In this document: positions 6,429 to 14,901 of the stretch, one piece after another | How the letters are laid out: the number at the start of each line of letters is the position of its first letter | Numbering within the stretch: the first letter of the stretch is position 1 | Source of the DNA: Pseudoalteromonas haloplanktis ATCC 14393 | GTDB lineage: Bacteria; Pseudomonadota; Gammaproteobacteria; Enterobacterales; Alteromonadaceae | NCBI RefSeq assembly: GCF_000238355.1 | Contig: NZ_AHCA01000019.1 | Span: 1 to 46,322, forward strand | Reading direction: 5' to 3' | Length of the DNA: 46,322 nt | Position numbers and translations under genes: made by a program | The notes under the pieces: model-generated | The model's database searches: none | What the model was told of the DNA's origin: nothing | The model's input: only the letters and a program-made list of their open reading frames with translations

Positions 6429-9302
6429 ATGACTATAAGAAAACAGAATAAACATTCTCTAAACTTAAAAAAAACATTACTCGCTTCATTGATTGCTATG
6501 AATGTTACAAGTGTTAGTGCGCAATCGGAGCAAGAGCAACTTACCGAAGATGATCAAATTGAGGTTATAGAGGTCTCTGGTCTGCGTGATTCATACAAAA
6601 ACGCTATCAGTACTAAACGTGCTGCAGTAACAATTGTGGATTCCATCTCGCTCGAGGATATGGGTGCTTTACCTGATAATTCAGTGGCTGAAACTTTAGA
6701 GCGTATTACAGGTGTTGCAGCTGATCGATTTAAAGGTGGAGCTAGTGAAATATCTATTCGTGGTTTAGGCCCTTTCTTAGGCATGTCGACACTTAATGGG
6801 CGTGCAATTTCGTCAGGTAGCGGTAACCGTAGTGTTGCGTTTAGCCAATTTCCATCTGAGCTCGTGAATGGGGTTAAAGTCTATAAATCACAATCGGCTA
6901 ACCTACTTGAAGGGGGTGTTTCAGGTGTGATTGACCTCGGTACTATTAAACCAGTTGATTACGGTAAAGAGAATTTTCAAGCTGAGGTAAAAGGCACCTA
7001 CGACGAATATCAAAGCAAATTAGAAGATGATAATGGATTTGGTAATAAAATATCATTTTCATATACCAATACTTATGATGTTGGCGATGGTCAGTTAGGC
7101 TTTGCTATTGGTTATGCTGGCGGCGAGTCTCCACGTCCTGAAGAAACATATTTAACGAGTTCAACACTTAGAAATTGTAACTCAGATTATGGTTTGGATG
7201 GCGGGAGCAGCTGTAGTTTTAAAGACGCAAATGCTGCAGCAAACGGCGGTGATGCAATTGATGGTGATTACTATTTTATCTCTAATGCATTTACTTATCG
7301 TCAAATGGAATCTGTTGAAGATGATGATGCAGTGATTGCTGCAGTGCAATGGAAACCAACTGATAAATTAGATATAAATTTTGATGCACAATGGTCCGAA
7401 AGTTCATATTTTGAAGATCGTCACGACCTAAGTTTCGACGATGCAAGACGTCGCGTGTCAAACTGGCAAACAAATGATGATCATATTCTTACCAGTTATA
7501 CTGGCGAGTCTCGGATTGCGAATATGAACGAAATGCGTACCCGTGACGAAGAATATAAAGGTGCAGGTTTTAATGTTAAGTGGCAAGTTACAGATGATTT
7601 AGAACTTGCATTTGACGCTGCATACTCAGGTACAAATAGATGGCAAGATCGTACTTATACGCGCTTTAGAAGTAAGCGTAAATTTTATGACTGGCAGCAA
7701 AGAAATAGTCAACAATTTCCGGATGTAACAAATGTATATACCGATTTTGATGATGCTGCAGGTAGTAGTATTAACTGGCAAAGTGATGTAAATGATTTGG
7801 CATTCTTTGATGACGATAGTGAAGCACGTAAATATCGCTTTGAAATCGACGACCGAATTCGCAGTACTAAACTAGATGCTAAATACTTATTAGATGCTGG
7901 TATGTTTACCTTTTTGAGTTCAGGTTTTGCGTATTCTTCACGCTCTCATCAAAACTATGCCGAAGATCAGGTAAGTAAAGCAACAGCAGCAGATGATCGT
8001 GCAGATGTGCTCGCAAGTGCCGCAAGTTGTCTCGAGTCTTGGCCCCAATCGGGTTATGGTGAGGATGGAGATAGCCCTGTATCACAATGGGCATATTTAG
8101 ATACATCATGTGCTTATAACACCTTGGTTGGAAGTGATGTGTTATCCCCTGATCCCAAAGCACCATCAGAAGCTGACATTGACTTAACTGAAGAAATAAC
8201 GTCTTTCTATGTGATGTCTGATTTTGAGAGTGAATTAGGTGGTATGTATGTTCGTGGTAATGTTGGGGTTCGTTATGTTCACACCAATATTGAATCAAAA
8301 GGGGTGACACAATCCTATACAGTCCAAACTAATGAAAATGGCTTTATAGAATTAGACGGTAATAATTCAGTTGAAATTAATCACTTCGAGAACTCATTCA
8401 GTAATGTTTTACCAAGCTTAAATGTAATTCTAGAATTACGTGAAGATACTGAACTTCGTTTTGCTGCATTTAAAGCTATTTCTCGTCCTGATATGTGGTT
8501 TTATGGTGCTGGGCGTGAAGTGAGTGATATTACATACGACGATGGTTATACAACCCCAGAGCAAGCACTTGATGATGGTAATGTTTCTGCCCGCGGTAAT
8601 CCAAATTTAGAGCTGATCAAATCAAATAACTATGAGTTAGGGCTAAATTGGTATTGGGAAGATGAAACGATGCTTTCAGCTTCATACTATTATAAAACTT
8701 TTTCAGCGCGTTTTGGGGCGGATACATCTGATGAGCAAATCATTGTAGATGGCACGTCGTATGATACAACAGTACAAGGTGTACCAACTATTTATGATGA
8801 TGAATCGAGCATCCAAGGTGTTGAATTTACTGCGGTCCATCGTTTTAAAACATTACCAGAACCATTTGATGGCTTAGGTTTATCTTTAAGCTATAACTAC
8901 TCTGATTCTGACTATATTACACCAGAAGCTGGTGGTTCTATAACTGAAGATGTGCGAGCAGAAGTGACCCCTGGTAATTTGGCTGGTTTGTCTGAACACG
9001 TAGCTAACACACAAGTTTATTGGGAAGGTGAAGCTGCTTCTATTCGTTTATCGTATAAATATCGCTCAGATTATTTAAAGCCATTCGGTAATGATTTATC
9101 ACAAACTAATCGCTTTGTTGATGATCAAAAAACGGTAGATCTAAGTTTAGGTTACAAGTTAACGAAACAGCTTACTGCTAAGTTCGAAGTTTTAAACTTG
9201 ACTAATGAGCCTGCGGTACAGCAACGCGTGGCGCAAGGAGCTTATAATCAAATAGAGTACAGCGGTTCTAAAGTATTCTTTGGTATTAAATACAAAATGT
9301 AG
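6429..9302 (+). CDS. TonB-dependent outer-membrane receptor (second copy)
   Basis: This second large receptor probably takes up oligosaccharides from the same polymer. The frame is open from ATG 6381, but ATG 6429 (957 residues) gives a standard signal peptide ending SVSA-QSE and has AAGG upstream, so I prefer it; 6381 has GAGGTG close by and stays possible. A TonB-box-like IEVIEVS is followed by the plug (SISLEDMGALPDNSVAETLERITGV is its conserved start, then ISIRGLGPFLG) and a long beta barrel. The protein ends FFGIKYKM, with Met where most such receptors have Phe. It differs clearly from the first receptor in barrel sequence, so the two may take up different fragments. Confidence 0.93.
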   Translation: MTIRKQNKHSLNLKKTLLASLIAMNVTSVSAQSEQEQLTEDDQIEVIEVSGLRDSYKNAISTKRAAVTIVDSISLEDMGALPDNSVAETLERITGVAADRFKGGASEISIRGLGPFLGMSTLNGRAISSGSGNRSVAFSQFPSELVNGVKVYKSQSANLLEGGVSGVIDLGTIKPVDYGKENFQAEVKGTYDEYQSKLEDDNGFGNKISFSYTNTYDVGDGQLGFAIGYAGGESPRPEETYLTSSTLRNCNSDYGLDGGSSCSFKDANAAANGGDAIDGDYYFISNAFTYRQMESVEDDDAVIAAVQWKPTDKLDINFDAQWSESSYFEDRHDLSFDDARRRVSNWQTNDDHILTSYTGESRIANMNEMRTRDEEYKGAGFNVKWQVTDDLELAFDAAYSGTNRWQDRTYTRFRSKRKFYDWQQRNSQQFPDVTNVYTDFDDAAGSSINWQSDVNDLAFFDDDSEARKYRFEIDDRIRSTKLDAKYLLDAGMFTFLSSGFAYSSRSHQNYAEDQVSKATAADDRADVLASAASCLESWPQSGYGEDGDSPVSQWAYLDTSCAYNTLVGSDVLSPDPKAPSEADIDLTEEITSFYVMSDFESELGGMYVRGNVGVRYVHTNIESKGVTQSYTVQTNENGFIELDGNNSVEINHFENSFSNVLPSLNVILELREDTELRFAAFKAISRPDMWFYGAGREVSDITYDDGYTTPEQALDDGNVSARGNPNLELIKSNNYELGLNWYWEDETMLSASYYYKTFSARFGADTSDEQIIVDGTSYDTTVQGVPTIYDDESSIQGVEFTAVHRFKTLPEPFDGLGLSLSYNYSDSDYITPEAGGSITEDVRAEVTPGNLAGLSEHVANTQVYWEGEAASIRLSYKYRSDYLKPFGNDLSQTNRFVDDQKTVDLSLGYKLTKQLTAKFEVLNLTNEPAVQQRVAQGAYNQIEYSGSKVFFGIKYKM

Positions 9303-9318
9303 CCTCATCTTGAATTAA

Positions 9319-9353
9319 CGTTAATCGATAGCTTCCTTCGCTGTCGGTTAACG
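9319..9353 (+). repeat. 14-bp hairpin after second receptor, possible attenuator or terminator
   Basis: CGTTAATCGATAGC at 9319-9332 pairs with GCTGTCGGTTAACG at 9340-9353 (14 bp including two G-U pairs) around a 7-base loop. Pyrimidine-rich DNA follows, without a clean T-run. Placed 16 bp after the receptor and before a gene with no operator-like site of its own, it may lower read-through from the receptor into the downstream metabolic genes. Confidence 0.6.
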
Positions 9354-9389
9354 TCCCTCCTATTTCATTTTTAGTTTTAAGGCAAAAAT

Positions 9390-11048
9390 ATGACGTCTTT
9401 TATAATGAAAGCACTCACGTTCATGGTGTTCTACTTCGCAGTATCTGTTACCTCTGCTATTGCAAATGGGCCGGATGTGTTTAATAAAGTTTATTTACCT
9501 GATTACTCATATGCTGGTTATGAATTTGGTGAGAAACAACCCAACATAAAAGGATGGCGAGTAATAAATGTGGTTGATCATGGTTTAATTGCCAATGATG
9601 GCCTAGATGATACGCAGGCGCTTCAGGTGTTACTTAAAAAATTACAAAACGACCCTGAACCCGTAGTAATTCAGTTCGGGATCGGTCGTTATCAAATATC
9701 AGATATTATTCGCATTAGTCGAAGTCATCTAGTGATCCGTGGTGCAGGCAAGTCGGCAACAGAGTTTTACTTCCCTCGACCGCTAATGTACGCAACAATT
9801 CCTCGAGAGATGGAGGAGTTGTCTGATTATTTAACTCGTGAAAGTAAAGTACAAAAAGAAAAGAAGCAAAATATACTTTTGCCCTACACACTATGGTCAT
9901 GGAGTGGCGGTTTTTTTTGGACAGGTGTTGAAGGTGTTAGAGTTAAAGCGTATTTGAGTAGTTATGATTCGTCAGAGCCTGTATTAGCTAAAGTGGTAAG
10001 CGGTAAGAAAGATGATTTTTCTTTTGAGGTAAATAATGTAGAAAAACTGGAAGTCGGTCAGGTTGTTGAGATTGAATGGCACAACCCTGAAGGTAAAACT
10101 GGCTCCTTTTTACAACAGTTATATGGTGAGAGTGATGTAAAACTTGGCTCTAGACACTGGGAAAACCCAGAACTTGCTTTATCTAAACAACAGGCACTTA
10201 TCACTTCAAGAAATGCAAACAAAGTGACGATTAAAAGCCCATTATTGCATGATATTGAAACAAAATGGAATGTTAACGTCCGTCGTTGGCAGCATATCGA
10301 ACAGGTTGGTTTTGAGCATTTTAGTATTCGTTTTGATGAACACCCATATGTTGCTCATCATGTAGAGAGTGGTTATAACGCTATTTATTTAACACGTACG
10401 TTCAATAGTTGGGTTAAAGATATTACGATTGAAAATTCAGATAGTGCTATTTTGACTGAGAGTATCGCTAACGTCACAATCGCTGATGTGACAACCACGG
10501 GGAAATCTTTAGCTCATTATACGGTGCAACTTGGTGGTGTGCATAATGTATTGGTAAAAGGATTAACTATAGAGAACCCGTCAATTCATCCATTGAGTTT
10601 TAATACTTTCGCTAATAAAAATGTCTATTTAGATTCTGATGTGAGAGTACAGCCCGTGTTAGATCAGCACTCAGGCGCGAATCATCATAATTTATTCGAT
10701 AATACGCGTGTTCACATTACGCTTAAAGAAACCCAAAACCAATATAAATACCCCTTATTTTTGGGTGGCGGCGCATCTTACTGGAAACCTTCGCACGGTA
10801 ATTACACCACTTTATGGAACACCCGTATTAACTTTACAAATGGCGCGCTGAGTGATCAGCCTATCGTTCTTTATGGCATGAAAGATGGTACAAATGCTCG
10901 TCTAGTTGGTGTGTCTGCAAACTTACCTTTTAAAATCGAATATGGCCCGAACAGCTATCAAGAAGGAATTGGGGAGTATTTTACTAATATTCCTTCTTTA
11001 TATATTTATCAATTACAAAAGCGACTTAGCAAACTCAAATCACTCTGA
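9390..11048 (+). CDS. Secreted pectate-lyase-superfamily beta-helix protein
   Basis: This is a probable secreted or periplasmic lyase, hydrolase or epimerase acting on uronic-acid chains. The 552-residue protein has an N-terminal signal peptide ending near SAIANG. After LPDYSYAGYEFGE comes VVDHGLIANDGLDDTQALQ, the classic opening of the Pectate_lyase_3 type beta-helix (D-G-x-x-D-D-T-x-A). Helix coils such as NSWVKDITIENS, VTIADVTTTGKS and NVLVKGLTIENP span about 330-440. I cannot assign a CAZy family or a catalytic residue. It follows the second receptor by 87 bp with a hairpin between, and precedes the aldolase gene by 39 bp, so it probably shares their transcript. Confidence 0.75.
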   Translation: MTSFIMKALTFMVFYFAVSVTSAIANGPDVFNKVYLPDYSYAGYEFGEKQPNIKGWRVINVVDHGLIANDGLDDTQALQVLLKKLQNDPEPVVIQFGIGRYQISDIIRISRSHLVIRGAGKSATEFYFPRPLMYATIPREMEELSDYLTRESKVQKEKKQNILLPYTLWSWSGGFFWTGVEGVRVKAYLSSYDSSEPVLAKVVSGKKDDFSFEVNNVEKLEVGQVVEIEWHNPEGKTGSFLQQLYGESDVKLGSRHWENPELALSKQQALITSRNANKVTIKSPLLHDIETKWNVNVRRWQHIEQVGFEHFSIRFDEHPYVAHHVESGYNAIYLTRTFNSWVKDITIENSDSAILTESIANVTIADVTTTGKSLAHYTVQLGGVHNVLVKGLTIENPSIHPLSFNTFANKNVYLDSDVRVQPVLDQHSGANHHNLFDNTRVHITLKETQNQYKYPLFLGGGASYWKPSHGNYTTLWNTRINFTNGALSDQPIVLYGMKDGTNARLVGVSANLPFKIEYGPNSYQEGIGEYFTNIPSLYIYQLQKRLSKLKSL

Positions 11049-11087
11049 ATTTTTGCTTAAATTAATTTATGGATAGATAGAAACGAT

Positions 11088-12164
11088 ATGACTCAGTTAA
11101 TCAATTTAGTACCTAGTGGTGTTGTCAGTGGTCAGCATTTAAAAACTTTGTATCGAGTAGCACGTGAAAATCAGTTTGCTTACCCTGCAGTAAATGTTGT
11201 GAGTACAAATTCAATAAATGCGGCTTTAGAAGCGGCTCATAAATGCAAGTCTCCAATTATTATTCAGTTATCTTACGGTGGAGCTGCTTTTTTTGCAGGC
11301 AAAGGCATCCCTTTACAAGGACATGAAGCTGCAATTGTAGGGGCTATTGCCGCTGCCCATTACATCCATACTGTAGCGCAAAGTTACGGTATACCAGTAG
11401 TTCTTCATACTGATCATGCGTCTAAAAAGTTATTGCCTTGGATCGATGGTTTGCTGGATGCAGGTGAAACCTATTATAAATTGCATAACAAGCCGTTGTT
11501 TAGTTCTCATATGCTCGATTTATCTGAAGAAAGTGTAGAAGAAAATATTACAGTTTGTCAGCGTTATTTGGCGCGTATGCACACTATGGATATGGCAATT
11601 GAAATAGAGCTTGGGTGTACTGGTGGTGAAGAAGATGGCATTGATAACTCTGATCTTGATAGTTCGCTACTTTATACTCAGCCAGAGGATGTTAGCTTTG
11701 CATTTGAGAAATTAAGGAAAGTTAGTGATTTATTTACTATCGCCGCAGCATTTGGCAACGTACATGGTGTTTATAAACCAGGTAATGTACAACTCACTCC
11801 TAAAATACTAAAGAACTCTCAACAATATGTCGCAAACAAGTTTGATACCTGTTCTAAACCAATTGATTTTGTATTTCATGGCGGTTCTGGATCGCTGCAA
11901 GATGAAATAAACGAAGCCATTAGTTACGGGGTGGTAAAAATGAATATTGATACCGATACCCAGTGGGCATCTTGGCAAGGTGTTCTTACATATTATCAAG
12001 ATCATCAGGCGTTTTTGCACAGTCAAATTGGTAATCCACTTGGTGATGATATTCCTAATAAAAAATATTACGACCCACGTGCATGGTTACGGCATCTAGA
12101 AGAATCAATGACAGAGCGTTTAATCACTTCTTTCACGGCATTAAACTGTTTAGGTAGATTTTAA
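11088..12164 (+). CDS. fbaA: Class II fructose-1,6-bisphosphate aldolase (FbaA type)
   Basis: This zinc-dependent cytoplasmic aldolase reversibly joins DHAP and glyceraldehyde-3-phosphate into fructose-1,6-bisphosphate. At 358 residues it matches E. coli FbaA over its whole length. Landmarks in family order are HTDH with Asp109 and zinc ligand His110, ELGCTGGEEDG, GNVHGVYKPGNV with His226, FHGGSGS with His264, and the MNIDTDTQWA loop near residue 304. The ligand positions coincide with E. coli numbering as I recall it. The FBPase gene begins 4 bp after the stop, so the pair is translationally linked. Its place in a polysaccharide locus suggests a gluconeogenic role, condensing triose phosphates from rhamnose and KDPG. 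Confidence 0.95.
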   Translation: MTQLINLVPSGVVSGQHLKTLYRVARENQFAYPAVNVVSTNSINAALEAAHKCKSPIIIQLSYGGAAFFAGKGIPLQGHEAAIVGAIAAAHYIHTVAQSYGIPVVLHTDHASKKLLPWIDGLLDAGETYYKLHNKPLFSSHMLDLSEESVEENITVCQRYLARMHTMDMAIEIELGCTGGEEDGIDNSDLDSSLLYTQPEDVSFAFEKLRKVSDLFTIAAAFGNVHGVYKPGNVQLTPKILKNSQQYVANKFDTCSKPIDFVFHGGSGSLQDEINEAISYGVVKMNIDTDTQWASWQGVLTYYQDHQAFLHSQIGNPLGDDIPNKKYYDPRAWLRHLEESMTERLITSFTALNCLGRF

Positions 12165-12168
12165 AGTT

Positions 12169-13134
12169 ATGATCAGCATTGATGAAAAACTCAAAGAACA
12201 ACATACAAAAGAGGACTTATGTCTGCTTATTAATGTGATTTTAGATACCACAAAAGTCATTGATTATAAGGTTAATCAAGGTGCACTTGGTGATATTTTA
12301 GGCGCAACCAGCGAGGTTAATATTCAAGGTGAAACACAAAAAAAACTGGATGTTATCTGTAACCAGTTATTAAAAGACAGTCTTAAGTCATGTGGCTTGG
12401 TAAGAACGATTGCATCAGAAGAAGAGGATTTTGTAGTAGAAGGGCATCTAGATGCACCTTATATAGTCGCTTTTGATCCACTTGATGGTTCATCAAATAT
12501 AGATATAAATGGTCAAATTGGCACCATTTTTACTATTTACCAAGCACGCAGCGATGTCGCAAGTAACAGTGAAGAGCAATTTTCACAAGCGGGGCATGCA
12601 CAGGTATGTGCAGGATATGTTTTATACTCTGCTTCTACCATGTTGGCAATTACCACGACGGGGCCGACTAGTTTTTATACATTAGATAAAAATTCACAAG
12701 CATACATATTAACCACTGACAGCATTGAACTTCCTACGCAAACGAATGAGTTCTCAGTCAATATGGCCAACAGTGCATGTTGGTCTCAAGGTTTTAATAA
12801 TTATATTAATGACTTAGTGAGCTCAGATAATACACGTGGACGGCGGTTTAATATGCGCTGGAATGGTGCAATGGTTGCAGATATTCACCGTGTATTGTCT
12901 CGTGGTGGAATTTTTTGTTACCCAACACATTTTGATACACCACAGCCCTCAGCCAAGTTAAGGCTACTCTATGAAGCTAACCCAATGGCGCTCTTAATTG
13001 AAAAGGCCGGTGGTAAAGCATACACAGAGTCTACTCGTATCTTGGATTTAAAACCGGATGATATTCATCAACGAGTTGCTGTCATTATGGGATCAGCGAG
13101 TGAAGTTGATTTTTGCTTAGGTTATCTGGACTAA
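12169..13134 (+). CDS. fbp: Class I fructose-1,6-bisphosphatase (copy 1)
   Basis: This cytoplasmic enzyme removes the 1-phosphate of fructose-1,6-bisphosphate, the committing step of gluconeogenesis. The 321-residue protein carries SEEEDF (metal-binding Glu84-86), DPLDGSSN at 103-110 and the active-site signature AKLRLLYEANPMALL near 263. The start is ATG 12169, 4 bp after the aldolase stop. A paralogue lies at 38442-39401 with the same motifs and clearly high identity. No terminator is obvious before the next gene, which has its own operator-like site at 13173. Confidence 0.95.
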   Translation: MISIDEKLKEQHTKEDLCLLINVILDTTKVIDYKVNQGALGDILGATSEVNIQGETQKKLDVICNQLLKDSLKSCGLVRTIASEEEDFVVEGHLDAPYIVAFDPLDGSSNIDINGQIGTIFTIYQARSDVASNSEEQFSQAGHAQVCAGYVLYSASTMLAITTTGPTSFYTLDKNSQAYILTTDSIELPTQTNEFSVNMANSACWSQGFNNYINDLVSSDNTRGRRFNMRWNGAMVADIHRVLSRGGIFCYPTHFDTPQPSAKLRLLYEANPMALLIEKAGGKAYTESTRILDLKPDDIHQRVAVIMGSASEVDFCLGYLD

Positions 13135-13172
13135 AACAACTGCATTAGTATCTTGTAGAAAATAAATACAAT

Positions 13173-13193
13173 GTGGTATGGTGGCATTACCAA
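13173..13193 (+). promoter_or_regulatory. Operator-like palindrome (site D)
   Basis: GTGGTATGG at 13173-13181, spacer TGG, CATTACCAA at 13185-13193: the same 9-3-9 layout as sites A-C, with the best agreement in the right half. It ends 32 bp before the GH88-like gene, close enough to overlap its promoter or leader. Confidence 0.5.
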
Positions 13194-13225
13194 TTTAAAC
13201 GCTTACACTAATAATAAAGGGCACA

Positions 13226-14884
13226 ATGATGAAGAAAACACTTTGTTTACTGTTAAGTATGGGGATCTTTGGTTGTTCTCAGCAAGTAACAAATACAACT
13301 GTTGATAATGACAGTAAAAACAAATTAGGCTCTACGGCTGAGTTCTCGAACGAAATGGCGCACGCAAATTTAGCGTTTATTAAAGACCAATATATCAGAA
13401 TGATTGAAAATGTAGAAAACAATCAGCACGTTAAATATGCTAAAGGGTGCCATGCGGAACAAACAGTTTGCTTTCCTCGCTCAGAAGAACACGGTGACAT
13501 CTTTTTAGAAAAGCCAGCAAAATGGACGAATGGTTTTTACCCTGGAGTATTATGGAAGCTGTTAAGTGAGCGAGATAAAATTGACGGCTTTTCAGCTGCT
13601 GAACAGCAACTTATATTTACAAAAGCTAAGTATTATCAGGATGCGCTTACACCAGAGGCAAAAAGAGGGTCAACCCATGATTTAGGGTTTATTTTATATG
13701 ATTCATTTGGTGAAGCATTACACTTTAATAACCTAACGGCACAGGACAAACTGCGTTATACACACACTCTTGAAGAAGGCAGAAAAACGTTAATCACGCG
13801 TTTTGATCAAGGAAAAGGCGTAATTAAATCATGGGATTTTGGTCCAACTTTTCCTGCTCATTATAAGCAAGATGACGATATAAAAAATCAAAATATGTCA
13901 TTAGCAGATCCGTGGACCTTCCCAGTTATTGTCGATAACATGATGAACTTAGAATTCTTAATGAGCAGTGACAATGAACAATATCGAGATATTGCATTTA
14001 GTCATGCTAAACAGACTTATGAGCATCATTATTTCTATGACAAAGATGACAAAAATCAAGAGTTTCCAATTGCATATCATTTATTTGATTATGACTCTAT
14101 GCGTCCAGGTAATTGGCAAGGAGTTGGTAATGTCTCTGCATGGGCGCGTGGTCAAGGTTGGTCGTTGTATGGCTATGTGACTGTCGTCGAAGCGTTACAG
14201 CAGAAAAGCTCTCAGCAATCATTACCTGACTTCGAAAAACATGTTGAGCGTCTTGTTAACTCATTAGATAATTTACTAGAAACTGATGTTGTTCCAGACT
14301 GGGATTTTTTTGCGGCATCAAATAACGCGCAAGCTATCGCTGAAGATCAAAGCTCAGATACAGTGCGATACTCTCGAATTTTAGATTTATGTGATTTTGA
14401 AATACCAAACAACATTCTTCCTTATAAGGGATATCGCCCTATTAAAATCGATAAGTCTATCCTTTCTGAGCAAACACTAGACGCTTTATCAACAATGACT
14501 TCAGCTTATGATCAACCTTTTATTCAAGGTGACTCAGTCCTACCATGTGGTAGTAAAGCATATCAACGCAATGCGACTCATATTCCTAAAGATACATCGG
14601 CTGCAGCACTTTATGCAGCGGCATTATATCGCTTAGCTCAGCTAAGTATTACTGAACAATTACGGGACAAATCGATTATTTTGGCTGATAAAATTATGGC
14701 GGAATTAACAAATAATTACCTGACCAAAAATGAGAAAGGCCGTGACTTTGAACTTGGGTTTGTTTTGAATCAAGCTACAGGTAATTTACCTAATGCGAGT
14801 GAAATCAATACTTCTATTGTTTATGCCGACTTTTATTTCTTAGAAGCAAATATTCGCAAATTAGCACTGCAAGATAGTTTATAA
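13226..14884 (+). CDS. GH88-like unsaturated glucuronyl hydrolase, lipoprotein
   Basis: It likely removes the unsaturated uronic acid left on oligosaccharides after lyase cleavage, yielding the ketouronate used by KduI. A lipobox (GIFGC, Cys17) predicts a lipid anchor. GH88 landmarks are WTNGFYPGVLWKLL (100-113), HDLGFILYDSFG with Asp152, VIVDNMMNLEFL with Asp237 (the position of the known catalytic Asp in Bacillus UGL by alignment), WARGQGWSLYGY near 308, and DTSAAALYAAALYRLAQ near 455. At 552 residues it is much longer than the usual 380-400; part of the excess is a Cys-containing insert at about 365-435. The paired DUF4861 gene follows by 17 bp. A GH105-like activity is the main alternative. 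Confidence 0.85.
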   Translation: MMKKTLCLLLSMGIFGCSQQVTNTTVDNDSKNKLGSTAEFSNEMAHANLAFIKDQYIRMIENVENNQHVKYAKGCHAEQTVCFPRSEEHGDIFLEKPAKWTNGFYPGVLWKLLSERDKIDGFSAAEQQLIFTKAKYYQDALTPEAKRGSTHDLGFILYDSFGEALHFNNLTAQDKLRYTHTLEEGRKTLITRFDQGKGVIKSWDFGPTFPAHYKQDDDIKNQNMSLADPWTFPVIVDNMMNLEFLMSSDNEQYRDIAFSHAKQTYEHHYFYDKDDKNQEFPIAYHLFDYDSMRPGNWQGVGNVSAWARGQGWSLYGYVTVVEALQQKSSQQSLPDFEKHVERLVNSLDNLLETDVVPDWDFFAASNNAQAIAEDQSSDTVRYSRILDLCDFEIPNNILPYKGYRPIKIDKSILSEQTLDALSTMTSAYDQPFIQGDSVLPCGSKAYQRNATHIPKDTSAAALYAAALYRLAQLSITEQLRDKSIILADKIMAELTNNYLTKNEKGRDFELGFVLNQATGNLPNASEINTSIVYADFYFLEANIRKLALQDSL

Positions 14885-14901
14885 ACGTAAGGGGTATAGT
14901 T

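Noticed and set aside
7906..8310. Minus-strand open frame of 134 codons inside the second receptor
   Set aside because: The translation is rich in His, Gln and Leu without domain pattern; it is the mirror of a receptor coding frame.
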